Source: Roseovarius sp. S88 (lineage in GTDB: Bacteria > Pseudomonadota > Alphaproteobacteria > Rhodobacterales > Rhodobacteraceae). From it: a stretch of 64,000 bases of DNA. The notes under the pieces are model-generated. The model did not search any database. It was not told the DNA's origin and worked only from the letters and a program-made list of their open reading frames with translations. The stretch is taken from assembly GCF_037023735.1 (NCBI RefSeq), contig NZ_CP146069.1:310001-374000 (forward strand). Direction: 5' to 3'. Below are positions 35,103 to 44,273 of this stretch, piece by piece; positions within the stretch are counted from its first letter, which is position 1; every line of letters begins with the position of its first letter. Position numbers and translations under genes: made by a program.

Positions 35103-35860
35103 ACTTCCTTGCGATCAGAGCCATCTATAAATTTGAAATGGCGCGGTTTTTCCGAACGCTTCTGCAGAGTTTTGTGTCGCCGGTTCTGTCGACGTCGCTG
35201 TATTTCGTTGTCTTCGGGGCCGCGATAGGCTCTCGGATTCAAGAGGTGGAAGGCGTCAGCTATGGCGCGTTCATTGTGCCCGGGCTGATCATGTTGTCGG
35301 TCATGACGCAGGCCATCTCGGCAGCCTCGTTTGGGATTTACTTTCCGAAGTTCATCGGCACGATTTTCGAGTTGCTCTCCGCCCCAGTCACCTTCTTTGA
35401 GATTGTCATTGGTTATGTTGGCGCGGCGGCGACCAAGGCGCTGTTCATCGGCACGGTGATCCTTGCCACTGCTGCGCTTTTTGTGGACCTGCAAATTCAG
35501 TATCCGCTAGCCATGGTGGCCTTCCTTCTGATGACCTGCATCAGCTTTTCGCTTTTCGGGTTCATCATCGGCATATGGGCCCAGAGTTTCGAGCAGCTAC
35601 AGCTTGTGCCCCTCCTGATCGTCACGCCTCTGGTCTTCCTCGGTGGGTCTTTTTACTCAATCTCGATGCTGCCGCCGGTCTGGCAGACCATCACTCTTTT
35701 CAATCCGGTGGTCTATCTCGTCTCTGGCTTTCGCTGGTCCTTTTTTGGGCAGGCGGATGTGTCCATCGGTTTTAGCCTTTTCGCCATCGCAGCCTTTACT
35801 GCGATCTGCTTGTTTCTGGTCTGGCGCATCTTCAAAACGGGCTACCGCATCAGGAGCTGA
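35099..35860 (+). CDS. ABC-2 type transporter permease
   Basis: The 253-residue permease has six hydrophobic segments and ABC-2 family features ('[20 protein letters not shown]', '[20 protein letters not shown]' in part). It overlaps the ATPase gene by 4 bases and completes an exporter of the NodJ/DrrB type. A hairpin with a short T run follows at 35902-35930. Confidence 0.92.
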   Translation: MNFLAIRAIYKFEMARFFRTLLQSFVSPVLSTSLYFVVFGAAIGSRIQEVEGVSYGAFIVPGLIMLSVMTQAISAASFGIYFPKFIGTIFELLSAPVTFFEIVIGYVGAAATKALFIGTVILATAALFVDLQIQYPLAMVAFLLMTCISFSLFGFIIGIWAQSFEQLQLVPLLIVTPLVFLGGSFYSISMLPPVWQTITLFNPVVYLVSGFRWSFFGQADVSIGFSLFAIAAFTAICLFLVWRIFKTGYRIRS

Positions 35861-35901
35861 GACGGAAAAATGACGGCGGCGTATGGCGTGGCCAAAATGC
35901 C

Positions 35902-35930
35902 CGTGACCCAATCTTTTTAGGTCACGTTTT
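35902..35930 (+). terminator. Probable terminator after the ABC exporter
   Basis: A 7-bp stem (CGTGACC / GGTCACG) with an 11-base AT-rich loop is followed by TTTT at 35927-35930. It separates the ABC operon from the S49 protease gene. Confidence 0.55.
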
Positions 35931-35977
35931 CAAACCATGACCCCCCACACCTTGTCGGCGCGTGTTCGACATTCTAC

Positions 35978-36784
35978 ATGCCACCAATGGAATTGCGTCT
36001 GCCTTTCATCAACCGGAACCCTATGGTTGCGGTCGTTCGCTTGAGCGGTGCCATTGGCGCCGGAGGGCGGCTGCCTCTGAATGACGAGGCCATGGCGCCT
36101 GTGATTGAAAAGGCCTTTCGCAAAGGCAAGCCCGTTGCGGTGGCTTTGGTGATTAATTCGCCAGGGGGGTCGCCGGTGCAATCGGCACTCATTGCCGCAC
36201 GCATTCGCCGACTGGCGCAGGAAAAGGACATTCCGGTCCATGCCTTTGTTGAGGACGTGGCAGCGTCTGGCGGGTATTGGTTGGCGAGCGCGGCGGATGA
36301 CATTTGGGTCGATGAGAATTCGATTGTCGGGTCTATCGGGGTGATCTCGGCCGGGTTCGGGGCGCATGTGTTTTTGTCACGACAAGGTATTGAGCGCCGT
36401 GTTTACACCGCTGGAAAATCCAAGAGCACACTCGATCCTTTCATGCCGGAAAAGAAAGAAGATGTGGCGCGGCTCAAGTCCTTGCTTGAGGACATGCACA
36501 CGTCGTTCATAGCTCAGATCAAGACGCGACGTGGTGATCGATTGACCAGTGATGTAGATCTTTTCACAGGTGAATTCTGGTTGGGCTCTCGTGGTGTTGA
36601 GCTTGGCTTGGCTGACGGGGTCGGGCATCTGGTGCCCAAGCTCAAACAACTCTACGGCGACAAGGTGCGCTTCTCGGTCTATGGCCGTAAGCGGGGTCTC
36701 TTTCAGCGCTTCGGTATGACCATGGCCGAAGACGCCTTTGCCGCAATAGAAGAGCGCGCGGCTTATGCGCGGTTCGGTCTCTGA
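35978..36784 (+). CDS. S49 family peptidase (SppA/SohB-like)
   Basis: The 268-residue protease has the S49 catalytic pair: Ser97 in 'VEDVAASGGYWLASA' and Lys149 in 'TAGKSKSTLDPFMPEKK', plus the family block 'NSIVGSIGVISAGFG'. Length and single-domain form match SohB or archaeal-type SppA rather than the tandem E. coli SppA. There is no clear signal anchor at the N-terminus ('MPPMELRLPFINRNPMVAV'), so it may be cytoplasmic or loosely membrane-bound. It is followed directly by a small zinc-ribbon gene and a cation antiporter. Confidence 0.9.
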   Translation: MPPMELRLPFINRNPMVAVVRLSGAIGAGGRLPLNDEAMAPVIEKAFRKGKPVAVALVINSPGGSPVQSALIAARIRRLAQEKDIPVHAFVEDVAASGGYWLASAADDIWVDENSIVGSIGVISAGFGAHVFLSRQGIERRVYTAGKSKSTLDPFMPEKKEDVARLKSLLEDMHTSFIAQIKTRRGDRLTSDVDLFTGEFWLGSRGVELGLADGVGHLVPKLKQLYGDKVRFSVYGRKRGLFQRFGMTMAEDAFAAIEERAAYARFGL

Positions 36785-36785
36785 C

Positions 36786-36956
36786 GTGCTATCGAAGATC
36801 GCCATACTCTTTCTCGTGTTCATGGCCATTCTGGCGATGTTCGGGCGCCTGCGCTTTCCTGGGCAAAAAAAGCTTCAATCCGCCAAGTGCTCTAAATGCG
36901 GACGGTTTCGGATCGGTAAGGGACCCTGCCCTTGTGGTAAGGATGGCCGCGCATGA
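36786..36956 (+). CDS. Small membrane protein with zinc-ribbon-like tail
   Basis: From the GTG at 36786, one base after the S49 stop, the product is 56 residues (an in-frame ATG at 36765 lies inside the protease gene). One membrane helix ('IAILFLVFMAILAMFG') is followed by a four-cysteine knuckle 'CSKCGRFRIGKGPCPCG', likely a zinc ribbon facing the cytoplasm. The stop overlaps the antiporter ATG by 4 bases. It is similar in design, not in sequence, to the protein at 44274-44477. Function is unknown. Confidence 0.7.
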   Translation: MLSKIAILFLVFMAILAMFGRLRFPGQKKLQSAKCSKCGRFRIGKGPCPCGKDGRA

Positions 36957-37921
36957 TGCCTTGGCTGCTCTCTGGCCTGGGCCTGCTGATCTTGCTTCTG
37001 GCTGGGGATGCTCTTGTCAAAGGCGCCGTGAACCTAAGCCTGCGTCTGGGTGTCCCAGCGCTTATCGTGAGCCTCACCATTGTCGCCTTTGGCACCTCTG
37101 CGCCTGAACTGTTGATCGCGATCAACGCCGTTCTGGAAGGCAAGCCGGGCCTGGCTCTGGGAAATGTTGTTGGCTCCAACACAGCGAACATTCTGTTGGT
37201 GATGGGCGTCCCGGCGATGCTTGCCGTGCTCTACACGTCACATTGCAACACGCGCAAAACCTATATTTTCATGATCGTCTCGACGCTCGTGTTCATTGCT
37301 CTTGCATTTCGAGGCGTATTTGATGCGCTCGCGGGGTGCATATTGCTGGCGATTTTGGCCTATGTGCTATTCGACGCTTTTCGCGATGCGCATCGCCATC
37401 GCAAGTCCTGTGGCGCACCGGGAACCGGATGCGTCGAGGAGGACGAGGAAGAACTCGAAGGTGCCGATCCGAACATGCCCTGGTGGCAGATTTTCGTCTT
37501 TCTGATTCTGGGGCTCGTTGGCCTCCCTCTGGGTGCTGACCTCTTGGTGACCAATGCGTCCATTATCGCCAAGAGCTTTGGGGTCAGCGATGCTGTGATT
37601 GGCCTGACGCTTGTAGCTCTGGGCACATCATTGCCCGAATTGGCAACGACCGTCATGGCGGCGCGACGTGGTCAGGCGGATGTGGCGTTGGGCAATGTCA
37701 TTGGGTCGAACATGTTCAACCTTTTGGCCATTATCGGCATCACCACGCTTGTTGGGTCGATCCCTGTTGCTCCTGAGTTCCTCAGATTTGATTTGTGGGT
37801 GATGCTGGGTGCATCGCTCCTCATTATCCCGTTCGTATTTTTCAAGCGCGACATTACCCGAGTCTGGGGTGTTTGTTTGACTGCGCTATATCTGGTCTAC
37901 ATTCTTGTTGTCTTGACCTAA
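36953..37921 (+). CDS. Calcium/sodium antiporter (CaCA family, YrbG-like)
   Basis: The 322-residue protein has two inverted repeats, each with the ion-binding alpha motif: 'VAFGTSAPELLIAINAVLEG' and 'VALGTSLPELATTVMAARRG', followed by 'GNVVGSNTANILLVMG' and 'GNVIGSNMFNLLAIIG'. About ten membrane helices flank a charged central loop with a run of Glu/Asp at 165-175. It exchanges cations across the inner membrane. It overlaps the small zinc-ribbon gene by 4 bases. Confidence 0.94.
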   Translation: MMPWLLSGLGLLILLLAGDALVKGAVNLSLRLGVPALIVSLTIVAFGTSAPELLIAINAVLEGKPGLALGNVVGSNTANILLVMGVPAMLAVLYTSHCNTRKTYIFMIVSTLVFIALAFRGVFDALAGCILLAILAYVLFDAFRDAHRHRKSCGAPGTGCVEEDEEELEGADPNMPWWQIFVFLILGLVGLPLGADLLVTNASIIAKSFGVSDAVIGLTLVALGTSLPELATTVMAARRGQADVALGNVIGSNMFNLLAIIGITTLVGSIPVAPEFLRFDLWVMLGASLLIIPFVFFKRDITRVWGVCLTALYLVYILVVLT

Positions 37922-37934
37922 GGGGAGCAACTTT

Positions 37935-38732
37935 GTGGCAAAGACTTCACCAAAACGCGCGCTTGTAACCGGCGCGGGCAAAAGAGTTGGCCGGGAAATG
38001 GCGCTGTATCTGGGGCGCCGAGGGTTTGATGTAGCGGTTCACTACGCCACCTCTTCTGCCGGGGCTGAAGAAGTTGTTAAAGAGATCCGTTCGATGGATC
38101 AAACAGCCGCCGCGCTTCAGGCGAACTTGCTTGATGAAGGTGCCGTGCAGTCGCTGGTACCGAGTGCAGTAGCGGCGCTGGGTGGGCCGCTGACTTTGCT
38201 CGTGAACAATGCGTCGATTTTTGAGCAGGACACCTATGAAACGGCGACCCGACATAGTTGGGATATGCATATCGAGTCGAACCTGCGTGCACCATTCGTG
38301 CTCACTCAGGCGCTGGCCTCGCAAATCCCGGACCCGGTGATGGACGACGTGAACGAACCGGTGGCCCAAGGTTTGGTGGTTAACATGATCGACCAGCGTG
38401 TGCGCAAGCTGACTCCGGATTTTACCAGCTATACGATTGCGAAGATGGGTCTTTGGGCGATGACCAGAACTGCCGCGCAGGCGCTGGCCCCGCGTGTGCG
38501 CGTCAACGGAATTGGGCCGGGACCGACCCTACAAAGTACGGAACAAACATCTGAGCAGTTTGCCAAACAGCGTGCGCGTACGGTTCTTAAACGTGGTGCG
38601 AGCCCGGCAGATATTACGGCGGCCTTGGGCTATTTCATCGACGCTCCTGCCATCACAGGGCAGCTACTTTGCGTCGATGGTGGACAGCATCTTGCCTGGC
38701 AAACTCCCGATGTGGTGGGTGTCGATCTGTGA
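37935..38732 (+). CDS. SDR oxidoreductase, pteridine-reductase-like
   Basis: A GTG start at 37935, with AGGGGAG 7 bases upstream, gives a 265-residue short-chain dehydrogenase. The cofactor motif is 'TGAGKRVGREMALYLG', the T-G-x-x-x-R-x-G form typical of pteridine reductases and FolM. 'LLVNNASIFEQD' and the catalytic Y-x-x-x-K in 'SYTIAKMGLWAMT' are present. It may reduce dihydrobiopterin or dihydrofolate with NADPH. It lies 13 bases downstream of the antiporter and is probably co-transcribed. Confidence 0.84.
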   Translation: MAKTSPKRALVTGAGKRVGREMALYLGRRGFDVAVHYATSSAGAEEVVKEIRSMDQTAAALQANLLDEGAVQSLVPSAVAALGGPLTLLVNNASIFEQDTYETATRHSWDMHIESNLRAPFVLTQALASQIPDPVMDDVNEPVAQGLVVNMIDQRVRKLTPDFTSYTIAKMGLWAMTRTAAQALAPRVRVNGIGPGPTLQSTEQTSEQFAKQRARTVLKRGASPADITAALGYFIDAPAITGQLLCVDGGQHLAWQTPDVVGVDL

Positions 38733-39018
38733 TGTGCAGCGCCAAGTTGTTCACCGTTCACGGAATTGATGCTAAAACTTCACAAAAACTTAATGTTTTC
38801 AGTATTTTGACTTTAAGAGAAGTTTTTTCCCTTTAAGATCAATATGATAAATAACTGCCTAAAATTTAGGCAAATCAACGAAAGCGCCTGAAAACAACAG
38901 AAAATCCGCCCTGTCCAAAAGTTATCAGCAAAGTTGTCCACATCTTTCGTGGACATGTTTCCTCTTGCTCCCACTTCGATAAGATTGCAGCGCAGCATGA
39001 GAATCATAAGTCAGGCAT
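38733..39018. promoter_or_regulatory. AT-rich intergenic region upstream of uvrC with palindromes
   Basis: This 286-bp gap is clearly more AT-rich than its surroundings. It contains a perfect 17-bp inverted repeat TGCCTAAAATTTAGGCA at 38856-38872, two copies of CTTTAAG 20 bp apart (38811 and 38831), and a 7-bp hairpin TGTCCAC...GTGGACA at 38935-38955. I see no convincing gene in it; frames there are short. It probably carries the uvrC promoter and operators. Confidence 0.5.
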
Positions 39019-40902
39019 ATGTCCGAGCAGACACCGCATTCTGAGGCCGATGAAAAACCCATGCCGACAGGGCATGAGGTCATCCTGAGCTATCTCAAAA
39101 CCCTTGATGGATCGCCGGGTGTATACCGCATGTTGGGGGCGCAGTCGCAGGTGCTTTATGTGGGCAAAGCTCGCAATCTGAAAGCACGGGTGTCGAGCTA
39201 TTCGCGACCAACGGGGCACACGCCGCGTATTGCGCGGATGATCTCGGAGACCGCGTCGATGATGTTCCTAACGACTGCCACGGAAACCGAAGCGCTCTTG
39301 CTGGAGCAAAACCTGATCAAGCAGCTCAAACCGCGCTACAATGTGCTTCTGCGCGACGACAAGAGTTTTCCGAACATCCTTGTCACGGGGCATGACTTCC
39401 CGATGATCAAGAAACATCGGGGCGCGAAGAAAGAAAAGGGACGCTACTACGGTCCTTTCGCCAGTGCCGGTGCTGTGAACCGCACATTGGGTCAGCTGCA
39501 GCGCGTGTTTCAGTTGCGCAATTGCACAGACACGCAGTTTGAAACGCGCACGCGTCCTTGCTTGCAATATCAAATCAAACGCTGCACCGCGCCTTGTGTC
39601 GGGCTGATCTCAAAGCCAGAATACGCGGCGCAAGTAGCCGATGCACAGCGATATCTGTCTGGCAAATCCACAGAGATACAGGAAAAGCTCGGGGCACAGA
39701 TGCAAGAGGCGTCTGAAGCGATGGAGTTTGAGCGCGCAGCTGCACTTCGCGACCGGATCAAGGCGCTGACGCAGGTGCAGACTGCGCAAGGCATTAACCC
39801 GCGCACCGTGGATGAGGCTGATCTTGTGGCATTGCACATGGACAAAGGTCAGGCGTGTGTTCAGGTCTTCTTTATCCGGGCTGGGCAGAATTGGGGGAAC
39901 AAGGACTTCTATCCGCGTGTAGGCGCAGATGTTGCCGAGGCCGAAGTGCTGGAGGCATTCCTGGGACAATTTTATGACACCAAGGATCCTGCACGGCAAC
40001 TGATCCTGAGCCATGAGATTGAGAATGCGGACCTGATGGCGGATGCGCTGTCGGGCAAGTTGGGACGCAAGGTTGAAATCCTTGTCCCGCAACGTGGCGA
40101 GAAGGCGGAGTTGATCGAAGCCGGGCTACGCAATGCGCGGGAAAGTCTGGCGCGCAAGATGTCGGAATCCGCGACGCAGGCCAAGCTGCTCAAGGGTGTT
40201 GCTGAGGCGTTTGATCTGCCAGCCCCTCCTGCGCGGATCGAGGTTTATGACAACTCGCACATCCAAGGAGCTTTTGCCGTCGGGGCCATGATCGTGGCAG
40301 GCCCCGAAGGGTTCATGAAGAGCCAATATCGCAAGTTCAATATCAAGGGTGAAGAATTAACCCCGGGAGATGACTTCGGGATGATGAAAGAGGTGCTGAA
40401 GCGCAGACTGAAGCGGCTGCAGAAAGAAGATCCTCAACGGGAGAAAGGACTTTGGCCTGATTTGCTTTTGATTGACGGAGGTGCCGGGCAAGTGAGCGCA
40501 GTGGCTCAAATCATGCGTGAGATGGGTGTCGACAACCTTCCAATGGTGGGCGTGGCCAAGGGCGTGGACCGGGATCACGGCAAGGAAGAATTCCACCGGA
40601 CGGGCAAAATGCCAATGGCGTTACGCCACAATGATCCGGTGCTCTATTTCATTCAACGCTTGCGTGATGAAGCTCATCGTTTTGCGATTGGCACGCACCG
40701 GGCCAAACGTGCCAAGGCGGTGGGCGCATCGCCACTGGATGACATAGCCGGTGTGGGTGCTGCACGAAAACGGGCGCTTTTGGCGCATTTCGGGTCTGCC
40801 AAGGCGGTCAGTCGGGCCGCACTGGCCGATCTCAAGGCTGTGGAGGGCGTGTCTGAGGCTTTGGCTCAGAAAGTGTATGACCATTTCCATGAAGGCGGGT
40901 GA
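39019..40902 (+). CDS. uvrC: Excinuclease ABC subunit C
   Basis: The 627-residue protein shows all UvrC parts: the N-terminal GIY-YIG nuclease domain ('[20 protein letters not shown]'), the UVR motif near 225 ('[17 protein letters not shown]'), the RNase H-like C-terminal nuclease ('[20 protein letters not shown]', '[18 protein letters not shown]') and a tandem HhH tail ('[18 protein letters not shown]', '[17 protein letters not shown]'). It makes both incisions in nucleotide excision repair with UvrA and UvrB. pgsA follows after 136 bases. Confidence 0.97.
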   Translation: MSEQTPHSEADEKPMPTGHEVILSYLKTLDGSPGVYRMLGAQSQVLYVGKARNLKARVSSYSRPTGHTPRIARMISETASMMFLTTATETEALLLEQNLIKQLKPRYNVLLRDDKSFPNILVTGHDFPMIKKHRGAKKEKGRYYGPFASAGAVNRTLGQLQRVFQLRNCTDTQFETRTRPCLQYQIKRCTAPCVGLISKPEYAAQVADAQRYLSGKSTEIQEKLGAQMQEASEAMEFERAAALRDRIKALTQVQTAQGINPRTVDEADLVALHMDKGQACVQVFFIRAGQNWGNKDFYPRVGADVAEAEVLEAFLGQFYDTKDPARQLILSHEIENADLMADALSGKLGRKVEILVPQRGEKAELIEAGLRNARESLARKMSESATQAKLLKGVAEAFDLPAPPARIEVYDNSHIQGAFAVGAMIVAGPEGFMKSQYRKFNIKGEELTPGDDFGMMKEVLKRRLKRLQKEDPQREKGLWPDLLLIDGGAGQVSAVAQIMREMGVDNLPMVGVAKGVDRDHGKEEFHRTGKMPMALRHNDPVLYFIQRLRDEAHRFAIGTHRAKRAKAVGASPLDDIAGVGAARKRALLAHFGSAKAVSRAALADLKAVEGVSEALAQKVYDHFHEGG

Positions 40903-40936
40903 TTGTTTCGCAAGGGCTTTGCTCGTGGCGACCGGT

Positions 40937-40985
40937 GCGAGGGGTTTCACCCCTCGCGCTCCCCAGAGTATTTGCGGAACAGTGA
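40937..40985 (+). repeat. Hairpin plus conserved tail, Rhodobacteraceae-type intergenic repeat
   Basis: A 9-bp stem (GCGAGGGGT / ACCCCTCGC, loop TTC) at 40937-40957 is followed by a CCCCAGAGTATTTGCGGAAC tail. From memory, similar hairpin-GAGTATTT units recur between genes in Roseobacter-group genomes. It lies between uvrC and pgsA and may act as an attenuator or transcript-end structure. Confidence 0.55.
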
Positions 40986-41038
40986 AAGCCTCAGAACGGG
41001 GCTTTCCCCGTCTGGCGCTTGGGTCTACTAAGTTTGGT

Positions 41039-41698
41039 ATGACGTGGAACATTCCAAATGTGCTGACTTTGCTGCGCCTGTTGGCGGCGCCAATGGTGGC
41101 GGTGATGTTCCTGTACTTTAACCGCCCTTGGGCGGATTGGTTTGCGCTTGTGCTGTTTATCAGTGCAGCCATCACCGATTGGTTTGATGGCTATCTGGCG
41201 CGGCTTTGGAAACAGACGACGAAGCTCGGCACGATGCTCGACCCCATCGCCGACAAAGCGATGGTTGTCATCGCGTTGGCCGTGATCCTCGGCTACTCAT
41301 CCATGTCACCCTGGCTGGTGCTGCCTGCGACGGTCATTCTGTTTCGCGAGGTGTTTGTCTCTGGCTTGCGTGAATATCTGGGCGACACGGCGGGTACACT
41401 CAAGGTGACGAAACTGGCCAAGTGGAAGACAACGTTCCAGATGATCGCGATTGCCGTGCTGTTTGCGCAAGGTGTGTTTGAGCACTATTTTGGGATGTCA
41501 TCGCTGGGTATGGATGAGCAGATTGTGGTCGATATTCTGGAGGGGCGCGAAGAGGATCTCTTTAGTCTGCGCTGGAAGTTTCAGGGGATGATCATATCTG
41601 GACATGCAGGGCTGTGGCTGTTGTGGCTGGCCGCAGCCATGACGCTGATTTCCGGGATCGACTATTTCCGCAAGTCGGTGCCGTATCTGAAGGATTGA
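41039..41698 (+). CDS. pgsA: CDP-diacylglycerol-glycerol-3-phosphate 3-phosphatidyltransferase
   Basis: From ATG 41039 ('MTWNIPNVLTLLRLLAAPM') the product is 219 residues, the family length. The CDP-alcohol phosphotransferase signature D-G-x-x-A-R...G-x-x-x-D-x-x-x-D is seen as 'DWFDGYLARLWKQTTKLG' and 'TMLDPIADKAMV'. Four to five membrane helices are visible. It makes phosphatidylglycerol phosphate. A longer frame upstream overlaps uvrC and is not coding. moaD follows after 3 bases. Confidence 0.94.
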   Translation: MTWNIPNVLTLLRLLAAPMVAVMFLYFNRPWADWFALVLFISAAITDWFDGYLARLWKQTTKLGTMLDPIADKAMVVIALAVILGYSSMSPWLVLPATVILFREVFVSGLREYLGDTAGTLKVTKLAKWKTTFQMIAIAVLFAQGVFEHYFGMSSLGMDEQIVVDILEGREEDLFSLRWKFQGMIISGHAGLWLLWLAAAMTLISGIDYFRKSVPYLKD

Positions 41699-41701
41699 GC
41701 G

Positions 41702-41947
41702 ATGGATGTGCTTTACTTTGCCTGGGTGCGCGAGCGGATCGGTCAACCCAAGGACATAGTAGATACCGGTGCTGCGACGGTGCGTGAGCTGGTAGAAGAA
41801 TTGCGTGCGCGTGAGCCGCGCTATGAAGCGGCCTTTGCCGATCTTGATGCGTTGCGCGTGGCCGTCGATCAGGAACTTGCCGACTTTGATACGCCCTTGT
41901 CCGGGGTGCGCGAGGTCGCATTCTTTCCGCCCATGACCGGAGGCTGA
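41702..41947 (+). CDS. moaD: Molybdopterin synthase small subunit
   Basis: The 81-residue ubiquitin-fold protein ends with the diagnostic 'FFPPMTGG'; the terminal Gly-Gly is adenylated and thiocarboxylated to carry sulfur to precursor Z. It starts 3 bases after pgsA and 5 bases before moaE, so both subunits are made together. Confidence 0.95.
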   Translation: MDVLYFAWVRERIGQPKDIVDTGAATVRELVEELRAREPRYEAAFADLDALRVAVDQELADFDTPLSGVREVAFFPPMTGG

Positions 41948-41952
41948 GACAC

Positions 41953-42396
41953 ATGGACGTGCGCGTTCAGGATGTTGAGTTTGATCTGGGCGCAGAACTG
42001 AATAGATTTGCCGCACGGCAGACCGGCATGGGTGCCGTTGTCAGCTTTACCGGTATTGTGCGCGACCTCGCCGAGGGTCTCGATGTGATGCAGATCGAGC
42101 ATTATCCGGGCATGACCGAAAAGGCGCTGACCAAGATCGCTCAAGAGGCCAAGACGCGCTGGTCGCTTGGGGATGCTCTGGTCATTCACCGCCATGGTGC
42201 GCTTAGGGCGGATGACCTGATCATGATGGTGGCCACCTCGGCCCCGCATCGGGTGGATGCGTTTGCCGCGGCGGAATTCCTGATGGATTACCTGAAGTCG
42301 CGCGCGCCGTTCTGGAAGAAAGAAGTCACCGGCTCTGGAGAAGACTGGGTGGCGGCAAAGGATGAAGACGAAGATGCGCTGACGCGCTGGGACTGA
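41953..42396 (+). CDS. moaE: Molybdopterin synthase catalytic subunit
   Basis: The 147-residue protein carries MoaE motifs: 'GAVVSFTGIVRD', 'IEHYPGMTEKALTKIAQEAK', 'VIHRHGALRADDLIMMVATS', and the substrate-binding Lys region 'YLKSRAPFWKKEV'. With MoaD it converts cyclic pyranopterin monophosphate into molybdopterin. The pgsA-moaD-moaE order is common in alphaproteobacteria. Confidence 0.96.
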   Translation: MDVRVQDVEFDLGAELNRFAARQTGMGAVVSFTGIVRDLAEGLDVMQIEHYPGMTEKALTKIAQEAKTRWSLGDALVIHRHGALRADDLIMMVATSAPHRVDAFAAAEFLMDYLKSRAPFWKKEVTGSGEDWVAAKDEDEDALTRWD

Positions 42397-42470
42397 CGTA
42401 AGGTTTGCGTTGACCCGTGCGCAGCCCGGCGTCAGACCAAACCCATATCCAGACCAAAGGACCCGCCGAG

Positions 42471-42761
42471 ATGAGTGCTGTTGTTGACGAATATGTCGAA
42501 AAACTGGATCCAAAAGCCAAGGGGACCATTCGTGGGACTGCGAAGCTCTTGATCACTGGGGAAGGCTCGGTGATGCTCGATGAAGCAGGCGCGCGGGAAG
42601 GTGACGGCGAGGCGGATGTGGTGCTCATCGCCAGTGACGAGGTGTTTCGGAATATTCTTTCGGGGGACCAAAACCCGGTCATGGCCTTTATGTCTGGCAA
42701 GCTGAAAGTTGAGGGCAATACCCAGCGGGCACTGAAAGTGAGTGCGATCCTCACGGAATGA
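42471..42761 (+). CDS. SCP2 sterol-binding domain protein
   Basis: From ATG 42471 the product is 96 residues, consisting of one SCP2 domain: 'GEADVVLIASDEVFRNILSG', 'PVMAFMSGKLKVEGNTQRAL'. Such proteins bind fatty acyl-CoA or other lipids in a hydrophobic cavity. It lies 74 bases after moaE on the same strand and converges with the methyltransferase gene (3 bases apart). Confidence 0.9.
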   Translation: MSAVVDEYVEKLDPKAKGTIRGTAKLLITGEGSVMLDEAGAREGDGEADVVLIASDEVFRNILSGDQNPVMAFMSGKLKVEGNTQRALKVSAILTE

Positions 42762-42764
42762 ACG

Positions 42765-43406
42765 TTAGGACACGTCCATCACCCAAATCTCGCAAATGAA
42801 TTGCGGCTCGGTTGTTGGCATCATCTGAAAGGGTTTGCCGCGCTCGGTGACGCGCAGTTTGCCTGCGGACTCCAACTCAGTCAGCACATCGGCATAACCA
42901 AATTCGTCCCATGTGCCCTGAACCGCTGCAAAGATGATTTTGCCGCCGGGCCGCACCAGCCGGGCGTATTCCCGCAGGCTGGCATAGGGAACTTGTGTGG
43001 TGGTCCCACAACTGACAAGCGCATCGGCACAATCGGCATCTAACGCTGTTTGCTGACTCAGATCGCATTGGTGCAGTGCGGTGTAGATGCCCTTGGTGCG
43101 AGCTATTCCCAGCATGTTTTCGGAGAAATCCAGCGCAGTGAGGTGTTTGAACCCTTCGTGGTGAAGGGCTTCACCCACCAGCCCGGTGCCGGCACCTGCG
43201 TCGATGATACGCATGTCGGGTGTGAGATGCCGGGTTGCTGTTTTGGCCAGTTCTAGTGGCGCAAGATAGTCGTCCACCGATCCGACATCGCCGTCATATT
43301 GTGCAGCCCAGATATCGTAACGACGGCGCAGTTCCTGGTTGTCGGGCGCGCGGATGACCCAATCCACGCGGTCGGCTTGATTGTCGGGGAGTTCTTCCTG
43401 TCCCAT
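42765..43406 (-). CDS. Class I SAM-dependent methyltransferase
   Basis: The 213-residue protein has motif I 'MRIIDAGAGTGLVGEALH', motif II region 'LTALDFSENMLGIAR' and a following 'LVRPGGKIIFAAV'. It resembles Williams-Beuren-type or UbiE-like small-molecule methyltransferases. The substrate is unknown. It follows the DUF1989 gene on the same strand with 17 bases between. Confidence 0.87.
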   Translation of the reverse strand: MGQEELPDNQADRVDWVIRAPDNQELRRRYDIWAAQYDGDVGSVDDYLAPLELAKTATRHLTPDMRIIDAGAGTGLVGEALHHEGFKHLTALDFSENMLGIARTKGIYTALHQCDLSQQTALDADCADALVSCGTTTQVPYASLREYARLVRPGGKIIFAAVQGTWDEFGYADVLTELESAGKLRVTERGKPFQMMPTTEPQFICEIWVMDVS

Positions 43407-43423
43407 CGAAATGTCCTTTCGCT

Positions 43424-44266
43424 TTAGCGCCCGTGGCTGCGGTCATAGCCGTTGACATCTGGCCTCTGCCATTCATCCAGCGCGCCAGCTTGCGGGGCAA
43501 ACACCTCGACCTTGAGAGGATAGCATGCCGCTGTGTCGCTGGAATGTTCAGACGAACAATCACCGCCAGGACAGGCGCTGAGCGCGCCGAGGATGTCAAT
43601 TTCGGCGAAGAACTCGATGTAATCGCCGGGTCGCACGGGACTCGACTTCATGAAATACTGGCCCGTGTCGCGGGTGAAGCCGGTGCACATGAAAACGTTG
43701 AGGACGTCATGCACATGTGGCTCGGCCTCGGACAAAGACACGCCCAACTCATCCGCCAAGGCCCGCGTGAGGTTGGAATGACAGCAATGGTGATACTGCG
43801 ATCCGGCCAGCAGGTTCCCTGTGTAGGGATCGCAGCGTGTGCCGATGACGTCATGCACTGAGCCGCCATAGGCGTCGATGCCGTACCAGCCTAGAGTGTC
43901 CTCGGTGATCGTTGCCATGGGGCGCAGGTGCGGAAAGCTCGACCACATGCGTTCGCCGGTGGTCAGGTGCGCGCCGTGCAAGGCGCGGCTTTTGCCGGAG
44001 TAGAACCGTTCACTCAGATCGTTGGCATTCCATAGGTTCAGGTCGCCCACCTGAGGGCCTTCGACACTGGTGATGCGAAAGAACTGACCAGCCGCAGCAC
44101 GAAAACAGGCCGCCTCACGCGGCGGCGCGATGACCTCATCAATCTTCGTGGCCCCGTCGCGTGCAGCCTGGTAAAGCGCCAGATCAGGCTTAGGCAGTGT
44201 GTCATTGGGATAGCAGATCACCGGTTTGACGGCGCGGCGCGCATCGGCATCGGAGGGTTGGGTCAT
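43424..44266 (-). CDS. DUF1989 (urea carboxylase-associated) family protein
   Basis: From ATG 44266 (AAGGTGA about 9 bases upstream) the product is 280 residues. The family pattern is clear: 'FFRITSVEGPQVGDLNLWNA', 'SFPHLRPMATITEDTLGWYG', 'QYHHCCHSNLTRALADELG', 'VRPGDYIEFFAEIDILGALS'. Relatives occur beside urea carboxylase and in amino-acid breakdown clusters, but no such partner is adjacent here. Conserved His and Cys residues could bind a metal. The reaction is not known to me. Confidence 0.85.
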   Translation of the reverse strand: MTQPSDADARRAVKPVICYPNDTLPKPDLALYQAARDGATKIDEVIAPPREAACFRAAAGQFFRITSVEGPQVGDLNLWNANDLSERFYSGKSRALHGAHLTTGERMWSSFPHLRPMATITEDTLGWYGIDAYGGSVHDVIGTRCDPYTGNLLAGSQYHHCCHSNLTRALADELGVSLSEAEPHVHDVLNVFMCTGFTRDTGQYFMKSSPVRPGDYIEFFAEIDILGALSACPGGDCSSEHSSDTAACYPLKVEVFAPQAGALDEWQRPDVNGYDRSHGR

Positions 44267-44273
44267 GAGCGGA

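Noticed and set aside
38935..38955. TTGTCCACA-like string before uvrC as a DnaA box or origin
   Set aside because: Only one imperfect match is seen, and there is no cluster of boxes, no dnaA/dnaN/hemE-type context.
40751..41038. N-terminal extension of pgsA by 96 codons
   Set aside because: The extension overlaps uvrC and reads through an intergenic hairpin; PgsA proteins start at the M-T-W-N-I-P-N-V-L position.
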